A stretch of DNA of 64,000 nucleotides from Clostridiaceae bacterium (lineage in GTDB: Bacteria > Bacillota > Clostridia > Lachnospirales > Lachnospiraceae), in contig CABIYE010000004.1 of the NCBI GenBank assembly GCA_902362865.1, forward strand, positions 109,977-173,976. The letters run 5' to 3'. Of the stretch, positions 44,701 to 51,910 are shown piece by piece (the first letter of the stretch is position 1; every line of letters begins with the position of its first letter). The translations under genes were made by a program, and so were the position numbers. The notes beneath the pieces are model-generated. The model was not told the DNA's origin and searched no databases. It saw only the letters and a program-made list of their open reading frames with translations.

Positions 44701-45822
44701 CTGACAGAATATGACGGCTATTCGATCCTCTATGACAGAATGGGGAATCCGGTTACCTATCGTAATGGCTGGAAAATGACCTGGGAGAGAGGACGGCTGC
44801 TGAAATCTGTTTCCCTGACGCCTTACAGGATCACCTATGATTATAATGCAGACGGTAAAAGGGTAAAAACCCAGGTTTATCAGAGTGAACAACTCAAAAA
44901 GGAGAGTGAATACTTCTGGAATGGCGATCAGATTGTGGCGATCGCAGATAACGGTAAGCTGCTACAATTCACCTACGACCAGGATGGGAATCCGTTCTCT
45001 ATATCACAGGGAAGTAATACTTATTACTACCTCTACAATCTTCAGGGGGATGTAATTGGTTTGATTGACAGTGAAGGGACGCAGGTGGTAAGCTATCAGT
45101 ATGATACCTGGGGAGTCCCGGTGTCCACGACGGATACTACCAGTATGAAGATTGGTACGCTGAATCCGTTCCGCTACCGTGGATACTGTTATGACGAAAC
45201 GACAGGATTCTATTACCTGGGAAGCAGGTACTATGACCCGGTAGTTGGAAGGTTCGTCAATGCTGATGATGTGGATGTGCTGGGAGTGGAGAAAGATCTG
45301 CATGACAAGAATCTGTATGCCTACTGTGATGATAATCCGGTGAATAGGTCTGACAAAGAGGGCGATGTATGGCAATTGGCGCTGGCGGGCGGGGGAACAT
45401 TAGCAGTAGAAGCTGGATTTTCCATGAGCGCTCTGGGGAGTGCAGTTATGGCTGGACTAGGAGCAATAACGCCGGTTGGCTGGGTCGTGATTGCGATAGG
45501 TGCTGCCGTGGTAGGTGGGAGTATTGCATACTCTAAAGCAAAGTCAAGGTACCGTCGAGAAGAGAAGAAAAAAGTACAACCCCAAGAAGAAAAAAAGGTA
45601 AAGGAGCGAAGCAAGCTTCCGCCGGGGAAACGTAAAAGGTATAAAACCAGAAAGCAAGCAGAGCAGGCAGCGAAAAGAGAATTGCGGAAAGTAAACAGAA
45701 GTAGAAAAACAAAAAAACAGGTTTTAAGGAATGAGCGGCATGTAGGTAGTAAAAACACTCAACCACATTTTCATCCTGGAGAAAGTCATGATCATTATTA
45801 TTACCCGAGACGTTATTACTAG
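38737..45822 (+). CDS. Large RHS/YD-repeat polymorphic toxin-like protein
   Basis: 2,361 residues without a signal peptide (MNTNVINKTKEEK). Order of parts: N-terminal domain (1-110); acidic linker (110-165); DNRLRE-type domain (about 325-500, SSTATWNKQPEYE and RKWYEGNNYGILLK); YD repeats; two carbohydrate-binding-like segments (about 865-1000 and 1030-1190); two ricin-type lectin domains (about 1290-1437 and 1447-1597, QKW and QKF motifs); more YD repeats (1600-2170). The RHS core end is YYLGSRYYDPVVGRFVNADD (about 2158). The tip has a hydrophobic Gly/Ala stretch (2215-2265), a Lys/Arg-rich linker and a His-rich end (THPHFH-like QPHFHPGESHDHYYY). The tip is the expected toxin region; its activity is not recognised. 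The promoter and leader lie upstream, the immunity candidate downstream. Confidence 0.9.
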   Translation: MNTNVINKTKEEKILTEQKEKRNANTKYFLTENHGGIAAVYPYPVHFEEDGEWKEIDNTLQEENTEEAGYQNKASHFKVKFAKHGNSKKLVSVKLEEHKISWGLEPEEKNAAEASLRSVEETGGGETAIFRIYGEKVPSAEEETQESSLASDGDEAIEEPAAGSGDTPLAAQEDTAAWNHRQMQIERARGGGIYENVREGMDLQYILEGERLKENIILKKKEAAAIPIRFRIRHKGLTVEQEGQGSIRFCDSKNPEKEIFRMAAPYLYDRAGGQSGQASYQLETGEKDETVLTIKLDREWLESEERQYPVTVDPGLETSRTVSNIMDTFVREKYPSSSAAGSWGSFVVGNNSSYGKCRAMLKFNTLPAIPEGAVIYDANVCIWQYGFSANNGQSFYVEAHEIKTGEAGEWHSSTATWNKQPEYEAEVLDFAKMENVEAQSVIAPKQFHVTKLIRKWYEGNNYGILLKAQSEDVLADARFVASEYAVGDGTGITSSMFPAGTIYYRDSVGIEDYYSYHEQNVGRAGTVHVNDFNGNLVLVHPDTQFTGNLFPAGLSHVYKLSNRKIDKSLGLGWRLSAHQELLGTGIQDYPYRYIDEDGTSHYFYKDTTDNNKWKDEDGLGFVITQVSSGDTESYRKIETKDKTVLTFRQDGYLSKETDPNGNTITYTYTNIGGKNCLTKITNAAGKTISLQYGTDDRLQYLFDEAGRRFLFTYEDDNLKSITYPDGKTSRYGYDVGSRANVLKYVKAPDEYEMEYDFVSDCGTVRVSHIKEKKGQKTGQEIHITYKDGNMTVFEEPGLDGMLSGLAENTGDASLDNRIYTYQFDSSGRPTCICDQDGNAASYGYFKEGQKNNKLSSQGSTMKPVLNRLMNTRFEDGLNNWQLYGGTSSQIQVVSGNKLGYVGDKSVKVVRTESGSGELGVLQTIQLEEGKTYTVSAYMKADSITAGSDGKLGLIVRALNNAGSWETLAESDGVREKTDAGIDNGWRRDQAVFTVKAGTNYQYLVVIGGFFRAAGTGYMTCFQLEEGNVANPFNMMENGDFEYAASSGSMDPATFTGLLTSSSCADGRVQGTTGKNGNCRYGTHSLHIYGQPGKRKGFWKRILVNGDETDVFSVSGWAKGKAVPGKEFGFTVGFEYTDGTYKWSSIPFNPYISDWQFVNQSISPNDQVSDTAKKYRAIHFHIYYGDNANDVYFDGIQLMRDDGESYVYDDDGNLISAKSAAEKAGFAHDKNGNLSKMSDITGTSFEYGYDTKQNLKRAASSEQLVYQFEYDSKGNPVRTHAYGDKRRGAVLAERLYYIREKVSGKYLTVPNSSTANGTAVQLQPFSKSNNQKWKVVDMEAGYYVLLPMHNTSLALDVYNGNDGDGVKVQIYTRNNRDSQKFKLLSQWRGEYQIAAKCSKDKRVLTNAENTTSAGALITTWGANEAYDRQKWYFEPADWPVISDEPEDGSIFAIRARHSGQYLDVPGGYQTEGLGLQQYYNNGSEGQSFYFQKEEGTSNYSLHPLCAPGMALTRIANDSGINRPAIVLQTYSGTNQAQKFQFVKVGDVYAIYNPQSAEGMGIVGGAENSVGSGARVVTNGGDISTYADNKLFLLENRGKQIASSMTYTADGRQVASVTDARGYTTRNTYDSAGRLLTSVTDARGNKTEYTYEAANDRLKSVSMAVNGQRISNTYTYDNSDRLSSINHNGTVCSYEYDDFGNKAKVKIGDTALESYTYLPNNGPQKTLTYATGETFENAYDNDFRLIYRTLTDSAGKKSILDWNTYDAYDKLLRHEDRVQNITYNYQYDLIGRLTAMDTSKTQKLRLSYDNKNRLEKIVSQIGGSTKTTGYIYGNVSGGEKPGLMYGMRVDNYRRSYLFYDQMSRLKEKRIALGAGKNYYTSYTYVKGQKDWQTTTLPESIKNGSNTLTYSYDAVGNITRIQENGVNKAYYSYDPLGRLTLEDNLWLNKTFRYYYDAGGNILSKEEYARGASGTEKKSISYTYGNSQWKDQLTEYDGYSILYDRMGNPVTYRNGWKMTWERGRLLKSVSLTPYRITYDYNADGKRVKTQVYQSEQLKKESEYFWNGDQIVAIADNGKLLQFTYDQDGNPFSISQGSNTYYYLYNLQGDVIGLIDSEGTQVVSYQYDTWGVPVSTTDTTSMKIGTLNPFRYRGYCYDETTGFYYLGSRYYDPVVGRFVNADDVDVLGVEKDLHDKNLYAYCDDNPVNRSDKEGDVWQLALAGGGTLAVEAGFSMSALGSAVMAGLGAITPVGWVVIAIGAAVVGGSIAYSKAKSRYRREEKKKVQPQEEKKVKERSKLPPGKRKRYKTRKQAEQAAKRELRKVNRSRKTKKQVLRNERHVGSKNTQPHFHPGESHDHYYYPRRYY

Positions 45823-45837
45823 GATTATATAGTGATG

Positions 45838-45878
45838 AAGAATTAATGGTTATAGAATTACTATAACCATTAATTCTT
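45838..45878. repeat. Perfect 18-bp hairpin between RHS gene and immunity gene
   Basis: AAGAATTAATGGTTATAG and its exact complement at 45861-45878 around a 5-nt loop. There is no T tract, so it is more like an RNA-stability or attenuation structure than a plain terminator. Confidence 0.65.
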
Positions 45879-45947
45879 AAGAAGCAAAGAGGTGTGAAAG
45901 TGAAAAAATGAGATGTTTTATAGTCTAAGGTGAAGGAGAAAAGCAGC

Positions 45948-46352
45948 ATGAATAGTAATATTGAAGAAGAAATTGTTGATAGTTACTATCAGAAAAGATG
46001 CAGAGAAAGAATTAAATGGGAATTAAAGACACCAAGAAGAAGAGATGATGGAATCTGGAAGATGCGCTTAAAAAAATATTTGGACGAAGATAAAATGCAT
46101 CATTTGGAATATCTTTCGATAGAACAATTAAAGAAAAAAATATTGAAGTTAGGAGGGAAGGAGACCGCATATTTAATTTCAATATATTTTGTCGGAGAAA
46201 TTAATATTGCTGAAGGAATCGAAAAGGCACGCAATGATGATATGGGATGTATTTTATATTTTGGAAATGGTATAGGGTATTATCATGAAGGTGAACTGGG
46301 AAAAAATCCGCCAGAATTTTTAATGTTGAATGAAGTGAACGATAAGAATTAG
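45948..46352 (+). CDS. Candidate immunity protein for the RHS tip
   Basis: 134 residues from the ATG at 45948 (AAGGAGAA 7 nt upstream; a GTG at 45930 lacks one). AT-rich relative to the RHS gene. Ends in CILYFGNGIGYYHEGELGKNPPEFLML. No known enzyme motif. Position directly after the variable tip, small size and a broken paralogue next door fit a cognate immunity protein (inference). It is predicted to be cytosolic. Confidence 0.6.
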   Translation: MNSNIEEEIVDSYYQKRCRERIKWELKTPRRRDDGIWKMRLKKYLDEDKMHHLEYLSIEQLKKKILKLGGKETAYLISIYFVGEINIAEGIEKARNDDMGCILYFGNGIGYYHEGELGKNPPEFLMLNEVNDKN

Positions 46353-46404
46353 AATTTCTTTATGGCGAAAGATGGACAGTAGTCATTGAAAGGGGAAAAT
46401 TTAT

Positions 46405-46703
46405 ATGGAAGATATGGAAAAAGAACTCATAAAAAAATTTGTAAAAAAATCTAAGCAAGAAAGAATTCTTTGGGAATTGGGTTCACCTAAAAAAGGGAAG
46501 AGATGATAAAGTATCTTTTTGAATTAAGCGCTGCTTCGGATGTCTATTATATGGGGGAAAGTTATATCGGACATTTATTTTTGGAACAGGCGGCGGAAAT
46601 AGGAGTTGTCTGTATTATTTATTGTGGAAAAGGAATTGGCTATTATCAGGGAGAACCAGGGTATGGAGCTCCACCAAGATTTATGTTATTAGCAGAAAAG
46701 TAA
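46405..46703 (+). pseudogene. Broken paralogue of the immunity candidate
   Basis: The first part reads MEDMEKELIKKFVKKSKQER then ILWELGSPKKGKR and a stop, matching the N-terminus of the preceding protein (KRCRERIKWELKTPRRR). After a deletion of about 40 codons and a frame change, 46503-46703 reads IKYLFELSAASDVYYMGESYIGH and ends IYCGKGIGYYQGEPGYGAPPRFMLLAE, matching its C-terminus. Confidence 0.65.
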
Positions 46704-46713
46704 AGTTGGTTAG

Positions 46714-46755
46714 AAACAGGAAGTGGCCGCCACAATCCGGCTGCTTCCTGTTTTC
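46714..46755 (+). terminator. Terminator after the RHS-immunity unit
   Basis: AAACAGGAAG pairs with CTTCCTGTTT, with an inner GCCG...CGGC stem, followed by a short T-rich end. Confidence 0.75.
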
Positions 46756-46756
46756 A

Positions 46757-46985
46757 TACTAATATAGGAAATTCCTGTGGATTTCCTATATCACAAAATG
46801 CTCCGCAGGATGCGCACGATGTGCAAAGGAAGGCTGCTTGTAGCAGCCGCACATCGGCGCCGCAAAGCGGAGCAAGGTCTGCATTTCATTTCGGTCGGTG
46901 CTAAGCGGACATCTGCAAGATGTCCAGCACCCCTCAAGGATTGAGGAATATAGGGAGTTCAAGGCAGACTTGTCCGCTTTGTTTT
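46757..46985. ncRNA. Highly structured region before the holin; contains family A copy 2
   Basis: TATAGGAAAT pairs with ATTTCCTATA (46764-46790 region). A long nested hairpin is GCTCCGC (46800-46806) with GCGGAGC (46867-46873), CGATGTGC (46817-46824) with GCACATCG (46849-46856), and GGCTGCT with AGCAGCC. A third structure joins AAGCGGACA (from 46903) to TGTCCGCTT (to about 46978), containing GGACATCT/AGATGTCC and a final TTTTT. It fills the gap of 340 bp; whether it is a transcribed RNA or a repeat is unknown. Confidence 0.5.
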
Positions 46986-47043
46986 TCAGTATGTAAGGTG
47001 AGTTGCCAATGGCAGGTCATCTGCAAGAAAGAAGGTGAGAAAT

Positions 47044-47502
47044 ATGAGACAAATATTTATGGCTATAAACGGTATTGTAGGCGGTATCATCGCCGCCTGC
47101 TTCGGCGGCTGGGATACGGTACTGCAGACGCTGGTGTTATTTATGATAATTGACTGGGTTACCGGAGGAATTCTTCTTCCGGCGGTATTTAAGAAAAGTC
47201 CGAAGTCAGAAAATGGTGCGCTGGAGAGCCATGCGGGGTGGAAGGGGCTATGCAGAAAATCTATGATGCTGCTCTGTGTGCTGATAGCAGTCCGGCTGGA
47301 TCTGTTGATGGGGACAGGCTATTTGAGGGATGCGGTGTGCATTGGGTTTATTGCAAATGAAGCCCTGTCTATTGTAGAAAATGCAGGACTTATGGGTGTG
47401 CCGCTGCCGGGCAGTTTGAAAAGGGCGGTGGATGTACTGCAGAATAAAAGTATGAATCTGAACGGAAATTGTGAAAGAAAAGAGGTGAGAGAGAATGAAT
47501 AA
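47044..47502 (+). CDS. Holin (toxin secretion/phage lysis family)
   Basis: 152 residues from ATG at 47044 (GAAGGTGAG site). Four hydrophobic segments: residues 5-22, 25-48, about 75-95 and 100-120. IIDWVTGGILLP and LESHAGWKGLCRKSMMLLCVLIAVRLD are typical of the clostridial holin 4/TcdE-like family. It would form membrane lesions that let an endolysin, and in toxin loci the toxin, reach the wall. It overlaps the endolysin gene by 8 bp; no other phage genes are near. Confidence 0.88.
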   Translation: MRQIFMAINGIVGGIIAACFGGWDTVLQTLVLFMIIDWVTGGILLPAVFKKSPKSENGALESHAGWKGLCRKSMMLLCVLIAVRLDLLMGTGYLRDAVCIGFIANEALSIVENAGLMGVPLPGSLKRAVDVLQNKSMNLNGNCERKEVRENE

Positions 47503-48346
47503 AACAGAAAATGCGGCAGCATTTATGACAAGGATAGCAAATGACGCTTCTCATGGATATGATCAGCTTTACCGATGGGGCGAGAAGGGAGACTATGACT
47601 GTAGTTCGCTGGTGATTACTTCCTGGCAGAATGCCGGGGTTCCGGTGAAGAACGAAGGAGCGTCCTATACAGGAGATATGTATACGGTGTTTTTAAAGAA
47701 AGGCTTTCAAGACGTGACAAAGAACTGTAATCTTGCCACAGGAGGTGGCATGAAACGGGGAGATGTCCTGTTGAATCATGTACACCACACGGCAATGTAT
47801 CTTGGAGATGGAAAGATTGCACAAGCATCTATGAATGAAAAGGGAACGGTTACAGGAGGGCAGCCGGGCGACCAGAAGCAGCTTTGGGGACAGAAGGGAG
47901 AGATTAATATTTGCGGATATTATAATTATCCCTGGGATTGTGTGCTGAGATATAAGGAAAACCTGGTGGGTGCGGACGAGGAGGCCCATGCGGGTAAGGG
48001 TGGAGCCCTTGTGATCGACGGCTCCTTTGGTCCTGCGACTGTAAGACGTACCCAGCAATTCCTTCATACAACACAGGACGGAAGAATCAGTAACCAGCCT
48101 TTGGAGAACAAGAAATATCTGCGTGCGGCAGATACAGGCTGCTGGGAATTTAAGATAAATGGCTATCGGGCAGGTTCCGAGGCAGTCCGGGGAATGCAGA
48201 AGCTGTTTGGGGCGAAGACTGACGGCTGGTTCGGAAAGAAATCGATTCTGTGTATGCAGGGATTTTTAGGGACAACGCAGGATGGTTCCATGGGGTCTGA
48301 GACAGTGAAAGTGTGGCAGAGGTATTTGAATAAGATGGAGGCTTAG
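47495..48346 (+). CDS. Phage-type peptidoglycan hydrolase (NlpC/P60-like) with binding repeats
   Basis: 283 residues. The catalytic domain (1-155) has RWGEKGDYDCSSLVITSW (Cys about 36) and NHVHHTAMYLG (His), the pattern of the Amidase_5/NlpC-type phage hydrolases. The C-terminal half (165-283) has peptidoglycan-binding-like units (DGSFGPATVRRTQQFL, TDGWFGKKSILCMQGFL, DGSMGSETVKVWQRYL). No signal peptide, so export depends on the overlapping holin. Together with the RHS gene this is a candidate holin-based release unit. Confidence 0.88.
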   Translation: MNKTENAAAFMTRIANDASHGYDQLYRWGEKGDYDCSSLVITSWQNAGVPVKNEGASYTGDMYTVFLKKGFQDVTKNCNLATGGGMKRGDVLLNHVHHTAMYLGDGKIAQASMNEKGTVTGGQPGDQKQLWGQKGEINICGYYNYPWDCVLRYKENLVGADEEAHAGKGGALVIDGSFGPATVRRTQQFLHTTQDGRISNQPLENKKYLRAADTGCWEFKINGYRAGSEAVRGMQKLFGAKTDGWFGKKSILCMQGFLGTTQDGSMGSETVKVWQRYLNKMEA

Positions 48347-48355
48347 GATGATAGG

Positions 48356-48530
48356 CCAATAATTACTGGAACGACAATCTGTTCTCCGTGTCACTGGGAA
48401 ATGCTACTTACTATTACCTTTACAATATCCAGGGAGATTATAATTGGTTTGATTGACAGTGAAGGGACACTGGTAGTAAGCTATCAGTATGATACCTGGG
48501 GATCCAGTGTCCAAGACGGAAAAAACATAG
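48356..48530 (+). pseudogene. RHS C-terminal fragment 1
   Basis: Matches the RHS gene around 44,980-45,130: YYYLYNIQGD, then after a 2-bp insertion GLIDSEGTLVVSYQYDTWG. Frame is broken and there is no start. It precedes the HExxH gene pair. Confidence 0.8.
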
Positions 48531-48558
48531 ATAGTATTTTTATCAGGGAGTGAATAAA

Positions 48559-49629
48559 GTGCATATATGGTATTTAGAAAACTGGAAAGAATGGATCGAT
48601 TTAACTAAAGATAGTCATAGAAGTGGGTTACGGATGCGGTTTGACGCAGAAGTAGATATTCAAGTAAAAGAAGTGTGCAAAAATTTTGCAAAATGGTTAA
48701 GAAAGGAATTCTTTTTTCCTATTAGAGTTTATGTATATATAAAAGCACTTTATCGAATTAAAGCAAGAGATGGGGAGTTTGTTGTGGGGACTTTTCTTTG
48801 GCCGGCGGATTATGATACGGAACCGCATATAAGAATTGCGGCAGGTGATTATCAGGAATTAAAGAAAAAAAGAGGAGAAGAAGAGGCGATGTGGGCAATA
48901 TTGGAAAGTATTGCCCATGAATTAACACACTATTTTCAGTATGTTAATGGTATTTCTTTGACGAAAATGGGGGAAGAAAGACAGGCCACAATGTATTCGG
49001 ATTATATATTAAGTGATTATGATGAATATTTAGAAAAGGGAAAAGTGGTAAAAAGTAAAAAAGATATTTGGAAAAGTTATAGATGGGAAGAAAATATTAA
49101 TTTTGAAAAAAGAAGCTCAAAGATGGGAATGCAGTTAAAATTTGATTCTGAAATAGATAGTGAAGTACGTAAAGTCTGCAAGGCATTTGCTGCATTTTTA
49201 CGGAAGGAGTACTTTTTTCCGATAAGACTTCAGGTTTGTGTAAAGAAGACTTCAGAAATTATTGATGCGGATGGAAACAAAGTAATCAGCACATTACAGA
49301 AAAATGAAGACGATTATACTATTCAACCGCGTATATTTGTGGCAGTAGGAAAATATGCAAAATTTTGTAGTAAATGGGGCAGAGAAGAAGCTTTGAAAAA
49401 TATTTTGATTACAATAGGGCGTGAGTTGACTTATTATTTTCAATGGATTAATGCTGTTGAGCTGACTCCGGTTGGTAAAAAGAGACAGGCAACCAGGTAT
49501 GCAAGGAAAGTTGTAAATGAGTTTATTGAAGCCGATAAGCAAAAAAGCCGAGAAACCAGCCTAGACCGCACCACCCAAGTAAAAGAGGACACAGAAAATA
49601 TTGATATGAAAGGGAGTAAGTTGTTTTGA
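48559..49629 (+). CDS. Two-domain HExxH-family protein of the RHS cassette region
   Basis: 356 residues from the GTG at 48559 (AGGGAG 9 nt upstream; the GTG at 48550 touches that site). Two homologous halves of about 165 residues. Each has RLKFD/RMRFDxExD, VCKxFAxxLRKExFFPIR and a helix reading SIAHELTHYFQYVN in half 1 but TIGRELTYYFQWIN in half 2. Half 1 keeps a full HELTH zinc-protease-like motif; half 2 has lost both histidines. A third copy is encoded next. No family is recognised; immunity or orphan effector are the options. Confidence 0.65.
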   Translation: MHIWYLENWKEWIDLTKDSHRSGLRMRFDAEVDIQVKEVCKNFAKWLRKEFFFPIRVYVYIKALYRIKARDGEFVVGTFLWPADYDTEPHIRIAAGDYQELKKKRGEEEAMWAILESIAHELTHYFQYVNGISLTKMGEERQATMYSDYILSDYDEYLEKGKVVKSKKDIWKSYRWEENINFEKRSSKMGMQLKFDSEIDSEVRKVCKAFAAFLRKEYFFPIRLQVCVKKTSEIIDADGNKVISTLQKNEDDYTIQPRIFVAVGKYAKFCSKWGREEALKNILITIGRELTYYFQWINAVELTPVGKKRQATRYARKVVNEFIEADKQKSRETSLDRTTQVKEDTENIDMKGSKLF

Positions 49630-50105
49630 GAAGGTTATGGGAATGTAAAGATTGGAGTGCTTTTTTAGATACTGATTGCAGAAAAGGAATAAGATTACGT
49701 TTTGATAAAGCAGTGGATAAAGAAGTAAGGCGGGCTTGTAAAGAATATGTTTTCTGGCTCAGAACACAATATGATTTCCCGATGCGGGTACCAATTTACT
49801 TTAAAGCATCAAAACAAGTGATTACGTCAACAGGAGAAAAAGGTTCAGCTCTTTTTTTCGGACCTTATGATAAATCTATAGAGCCATATATAAAAGTTTC
49901 GGTGGGGGATTATCAGGAGTCATTGGAGAGAGTCGGAAAAGATAATGCGTTGGCTGGAATCTTACATTCAATTACCCATGAACTTTCACATTACTATCAG
50001 TGGATCAAAGATTATGATATAGATATAGAAAAGAGTGAACGTCAGGCAAAATATTATGCGACAGTAATTGTTGAGGATTATGCAGAAACACGAGAGCATC
50101 CATAG
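49626..50105 (+). CDS. Single-domain HExxH-family protein
   Basis: 159 residues from a TTG overlapping the previous gene by 4 bp. It is a third copy of the same domain: GIRLRFDKAVDKEVRRACKEY, FWLRTQYDFPMRVPIY, SITHELSHYYQWIKDYD (HELSH intact), ERQAKYYATVIVEDYAE. The intact motif in copies 1 and 3 and loss in copy 2 suggest the motif still matters where kept. Cytosolic, no signal peptide. Confidence 0.65.
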   Translation: MRRLWECKDWSAFLDTDCRKGIRLRFDKAVDKEVRRACKEYVFWLRTQYDFPMRVPIYFKASKQVITSTGEKGSALFFGPYDKSIEPYIKVSVGDYQESLERVGKDNALAGILHSITHELSHYYQWIKDYDIDIEKSERQAKYYATVIVEDYAETREHP

Positions 50106-50123
50106 AAAGAGTTGTCATTAAGC

Positions 50124-50262
50124 TAATCCTGTTTTGTATCCCTATAACCAGGCGCAGCAATTGGAGGAACAGTCGGAGCCGTTATAGGCGGTGGTTCTGG
50201 GTATGCAAAATACAAGGATTTTGGAATAGAAAAGGTTCACATCCGGTTGCTCGCTGGAGAAT
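50124..50262 (+). pseudogene. RHS tip fragment 2 (glycine-zipper segment)
   Basis: One frame reads GAAIGGTVGAVIGGGSGYAKY, the Gly/Ala hydrophobic segment that in RHS proteins precedes the toxin tip, without start or core region. It leads directly into the next small gene. Confidence 0.6.
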
Positions 50263-50273
50263 ATGGGGGAAAG

Positions 50274-50759
50274 ATGGAAATGATAAAAAAGCAGATGGAT
50301 TTTAATGTGCAGCAAGAAATCATACAATGGGAAGAACAGTGTTGGATACTTTTTCAACAAAAAATGGGATTTTTTCGGCAAAAAGTTGAAGAGGAAGGCT
50401 TAGAATTGGTTTTAGAACAGTACTGGTACAATGATTATGAAAAGCAATTTATAGAAAGTCCTGAAAGAATAAAGTTTCTCCCTGGCTATACCTATTGTTG
50501 TCGGTTTTCTATTCGAAAAGACGGGCAGATATATGAATATAAAGGAGATGATGAAGATCTTGCTTGGTATATTTGTAGATTCGTTGAAATAAAAAATAAG
50601 CTTTGGCTTCCTCAAATATGGTATCGACATGGCGTTTTTCAAAGAAAAAAGCTTTATGTGGAAATGAAATTTGAAGAAGAATTTGATGACGAAGAAATAC
50701 AGGAGACGGTAGAAGAATATTTAGAGGATATAAAGAAAGGAGATTATATGATTCCTTAA
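50274..50759 (+). CDS. Candidate orphan immunity protein
   Basis: 161 residues from ATG at 50274 (GGGGGA site). Acidic and Trp/Tyr-rich; segments CCRFSIRKDGQIYEYKGDDEDLAWYICRF and EMKFEEEFDDEEIQETVEEYLEDI. No known motif. Its position behind a displaced RHS tip fragment suggests immunity to a toxin tip that is no longer present (inference). Confidence 0.5.
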   Translation: MEMIKKQMDFNVQQEIIQWEEQCWILFQQKMGFFRQKVEEEGLELVLEQYWYNDYEKQFIESPERIKFLPGYTYCCRFSIRKDGQIYEYKGDDEDLAWYICRFVEIKNKLWLPQIWYRHGVFQRKKLYVEMKFEEEFDDEEIQETVEEYLEDIKKGDYMIP

Positions 50760-50967
50760 TTAGGATTTGACAGAGAGCTTAAAACGCGTGACCGTTCTCG
50801 TTACTGATTTTTGTTTGGAGGTGGCGAGGGCGGTTTTTATAATCAGCAGTACATTTTAATATTATCCTGTCAGCGGGTGATTTGATAAGATAAAAATAAG
50901 GAATAGAGATACTGTAGAAAAAACAGTGAAAATACTGCTGAAATGACAACCAAATCGCGGCAATCCA

Positions 50968-51186
50968 AGACTGCGATTAGCTATCAGTATGATACCTGGG
51001 GAATCCCGGTGTCCACGACGGATATTACCAGTATAAAGATTGGTACGCTGAACCCATTCTGTTACCGTAGATACTGCTATGATGCAGAGACGGGACTGTA
51101 TTATCTGGGAAGCAGGTACTATGACCCAGTGACTGGAAGGTTATAATCTGTATGCTTATTGTGATAATAATCCGGTAAATTTGTAA
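50968..51186 (+). pseudogene. RHS C-terminal fragment 3
   Basis: Reads SYQYDTWGIPVSTTDITSIK, then YLGSRYYDPVTGRL and a stop. After a deletion of about 60 bp relative to the RHS gene it resumes as NLYAYCDNNPVNL and stops. It matches 45,090-45,350. Bases 50,760-50,967 before it hold no gene. Confidence 0.85.
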
Positions 51187-51209
51187 AAACAGGGAGGAAA
51201 ATAAAGACT

Positions 51210-51788
51210 ATGAAAATTGAAATAAAAAATGGAGATTGGGTAAAAGGGTATCATGCGGGATATTATCAAGTAGTAGGGTTTGGAGCCAGTTATGCGTTTG
51301 AAGATGTTGGTACGTCCAAAAAAGGAGAAAAATGTTCTACGTTAGCAAATTTAAAACAAGGTTTTACGTCAAAAATGAAATTTAAATTAGGAGCAGATGC
51401 AGTAGCGCTCGAATGGTTAAAACCAGTGTCAGAGGAAGTTTTACGTCAAATTGAAGATTATTGGAAAGAGAATCCTGAAAAAAAAGAAATATTTGACAGA
51501 TGGCAAGTAGTTGAACAATTAGGAGATTTATGGTATCAATTGAACATTTATGAAGAGGGTATTGAATTTTGGCAGGAAAAAACGATGAATCTGCCGAAAA
51601 AAATTAATTATCAGCAATTTGCAGCGTGGTTTGATAAGACAATGATGGATTATGGGAAATTGTATGATGACAAAAAAAGCCGAAGAAGAAAAAAATTGTG
51701 TTTTGTATCGACAAAGGTAATCCCAGAAAGCGTTTCTTTGGGAAAAGTCCCATTGTATGAGCATCCTATTATGATTGTTGGTGATTAA
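51210..51788 (+). CDS. Candidate immunity protein, GDWV family member 1
   Basis: 192 residues. Begins MKIEIKNGDWVKGYHAGYYQVVGFGASYAFED and continues with KFKLGADAVALEWLKPVSEE, then helices with repeated Trp (YQLNIYEEGIEFWQEK) and ends VSLGKVPLYEHPIMIVGD. A paralogue lies next (51911). No known motif. The location behind an RHS fragment and duplication fit an immunity gene array. Confidence 0.55.
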   Translation: MKIEIKNGDWVKGYHAGYYQVVGFGASYAFEDVGTSKKGEKCSTLANLKQGFTSKMKFKLGADAVALEWLKPVSEEVLRQIEDYWKENPEKKEIFDRWQVVEQLGDLWYQLNIYEEGIEFWQEKTMNLPKKINYQQFAAWFDKTMMDYGKLYDDKKSRRRKKLCFVSTKVIPESVSLGKVPLYEHPIMIVGD

Positions 51789-51910
51789 AAAGATTTACCA
51801 ATCCGATTTGGACCCTTGTCTACGGGGATAATATTGGATGATTCGTTATCAAAGCTAGAATCAGTATTAAAAAGATCAAACTTAAATTTAGTAGAAAGGA
51901 AAAATGGAAT

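Noticed and set aside
47044..48346. Holin and hydrolase as part of a prophage
   Set aside because: No capsid, tail, terminase or integrase genes are nearby; the neighbours on both sides are RHS genes and fragments.
50943..51146. Independent small protein with a YYLGSRYYDP motif
   Set aside because: It matches the RHS core end and lacks a ribosome site, so it is annotated as an RHS fragment.
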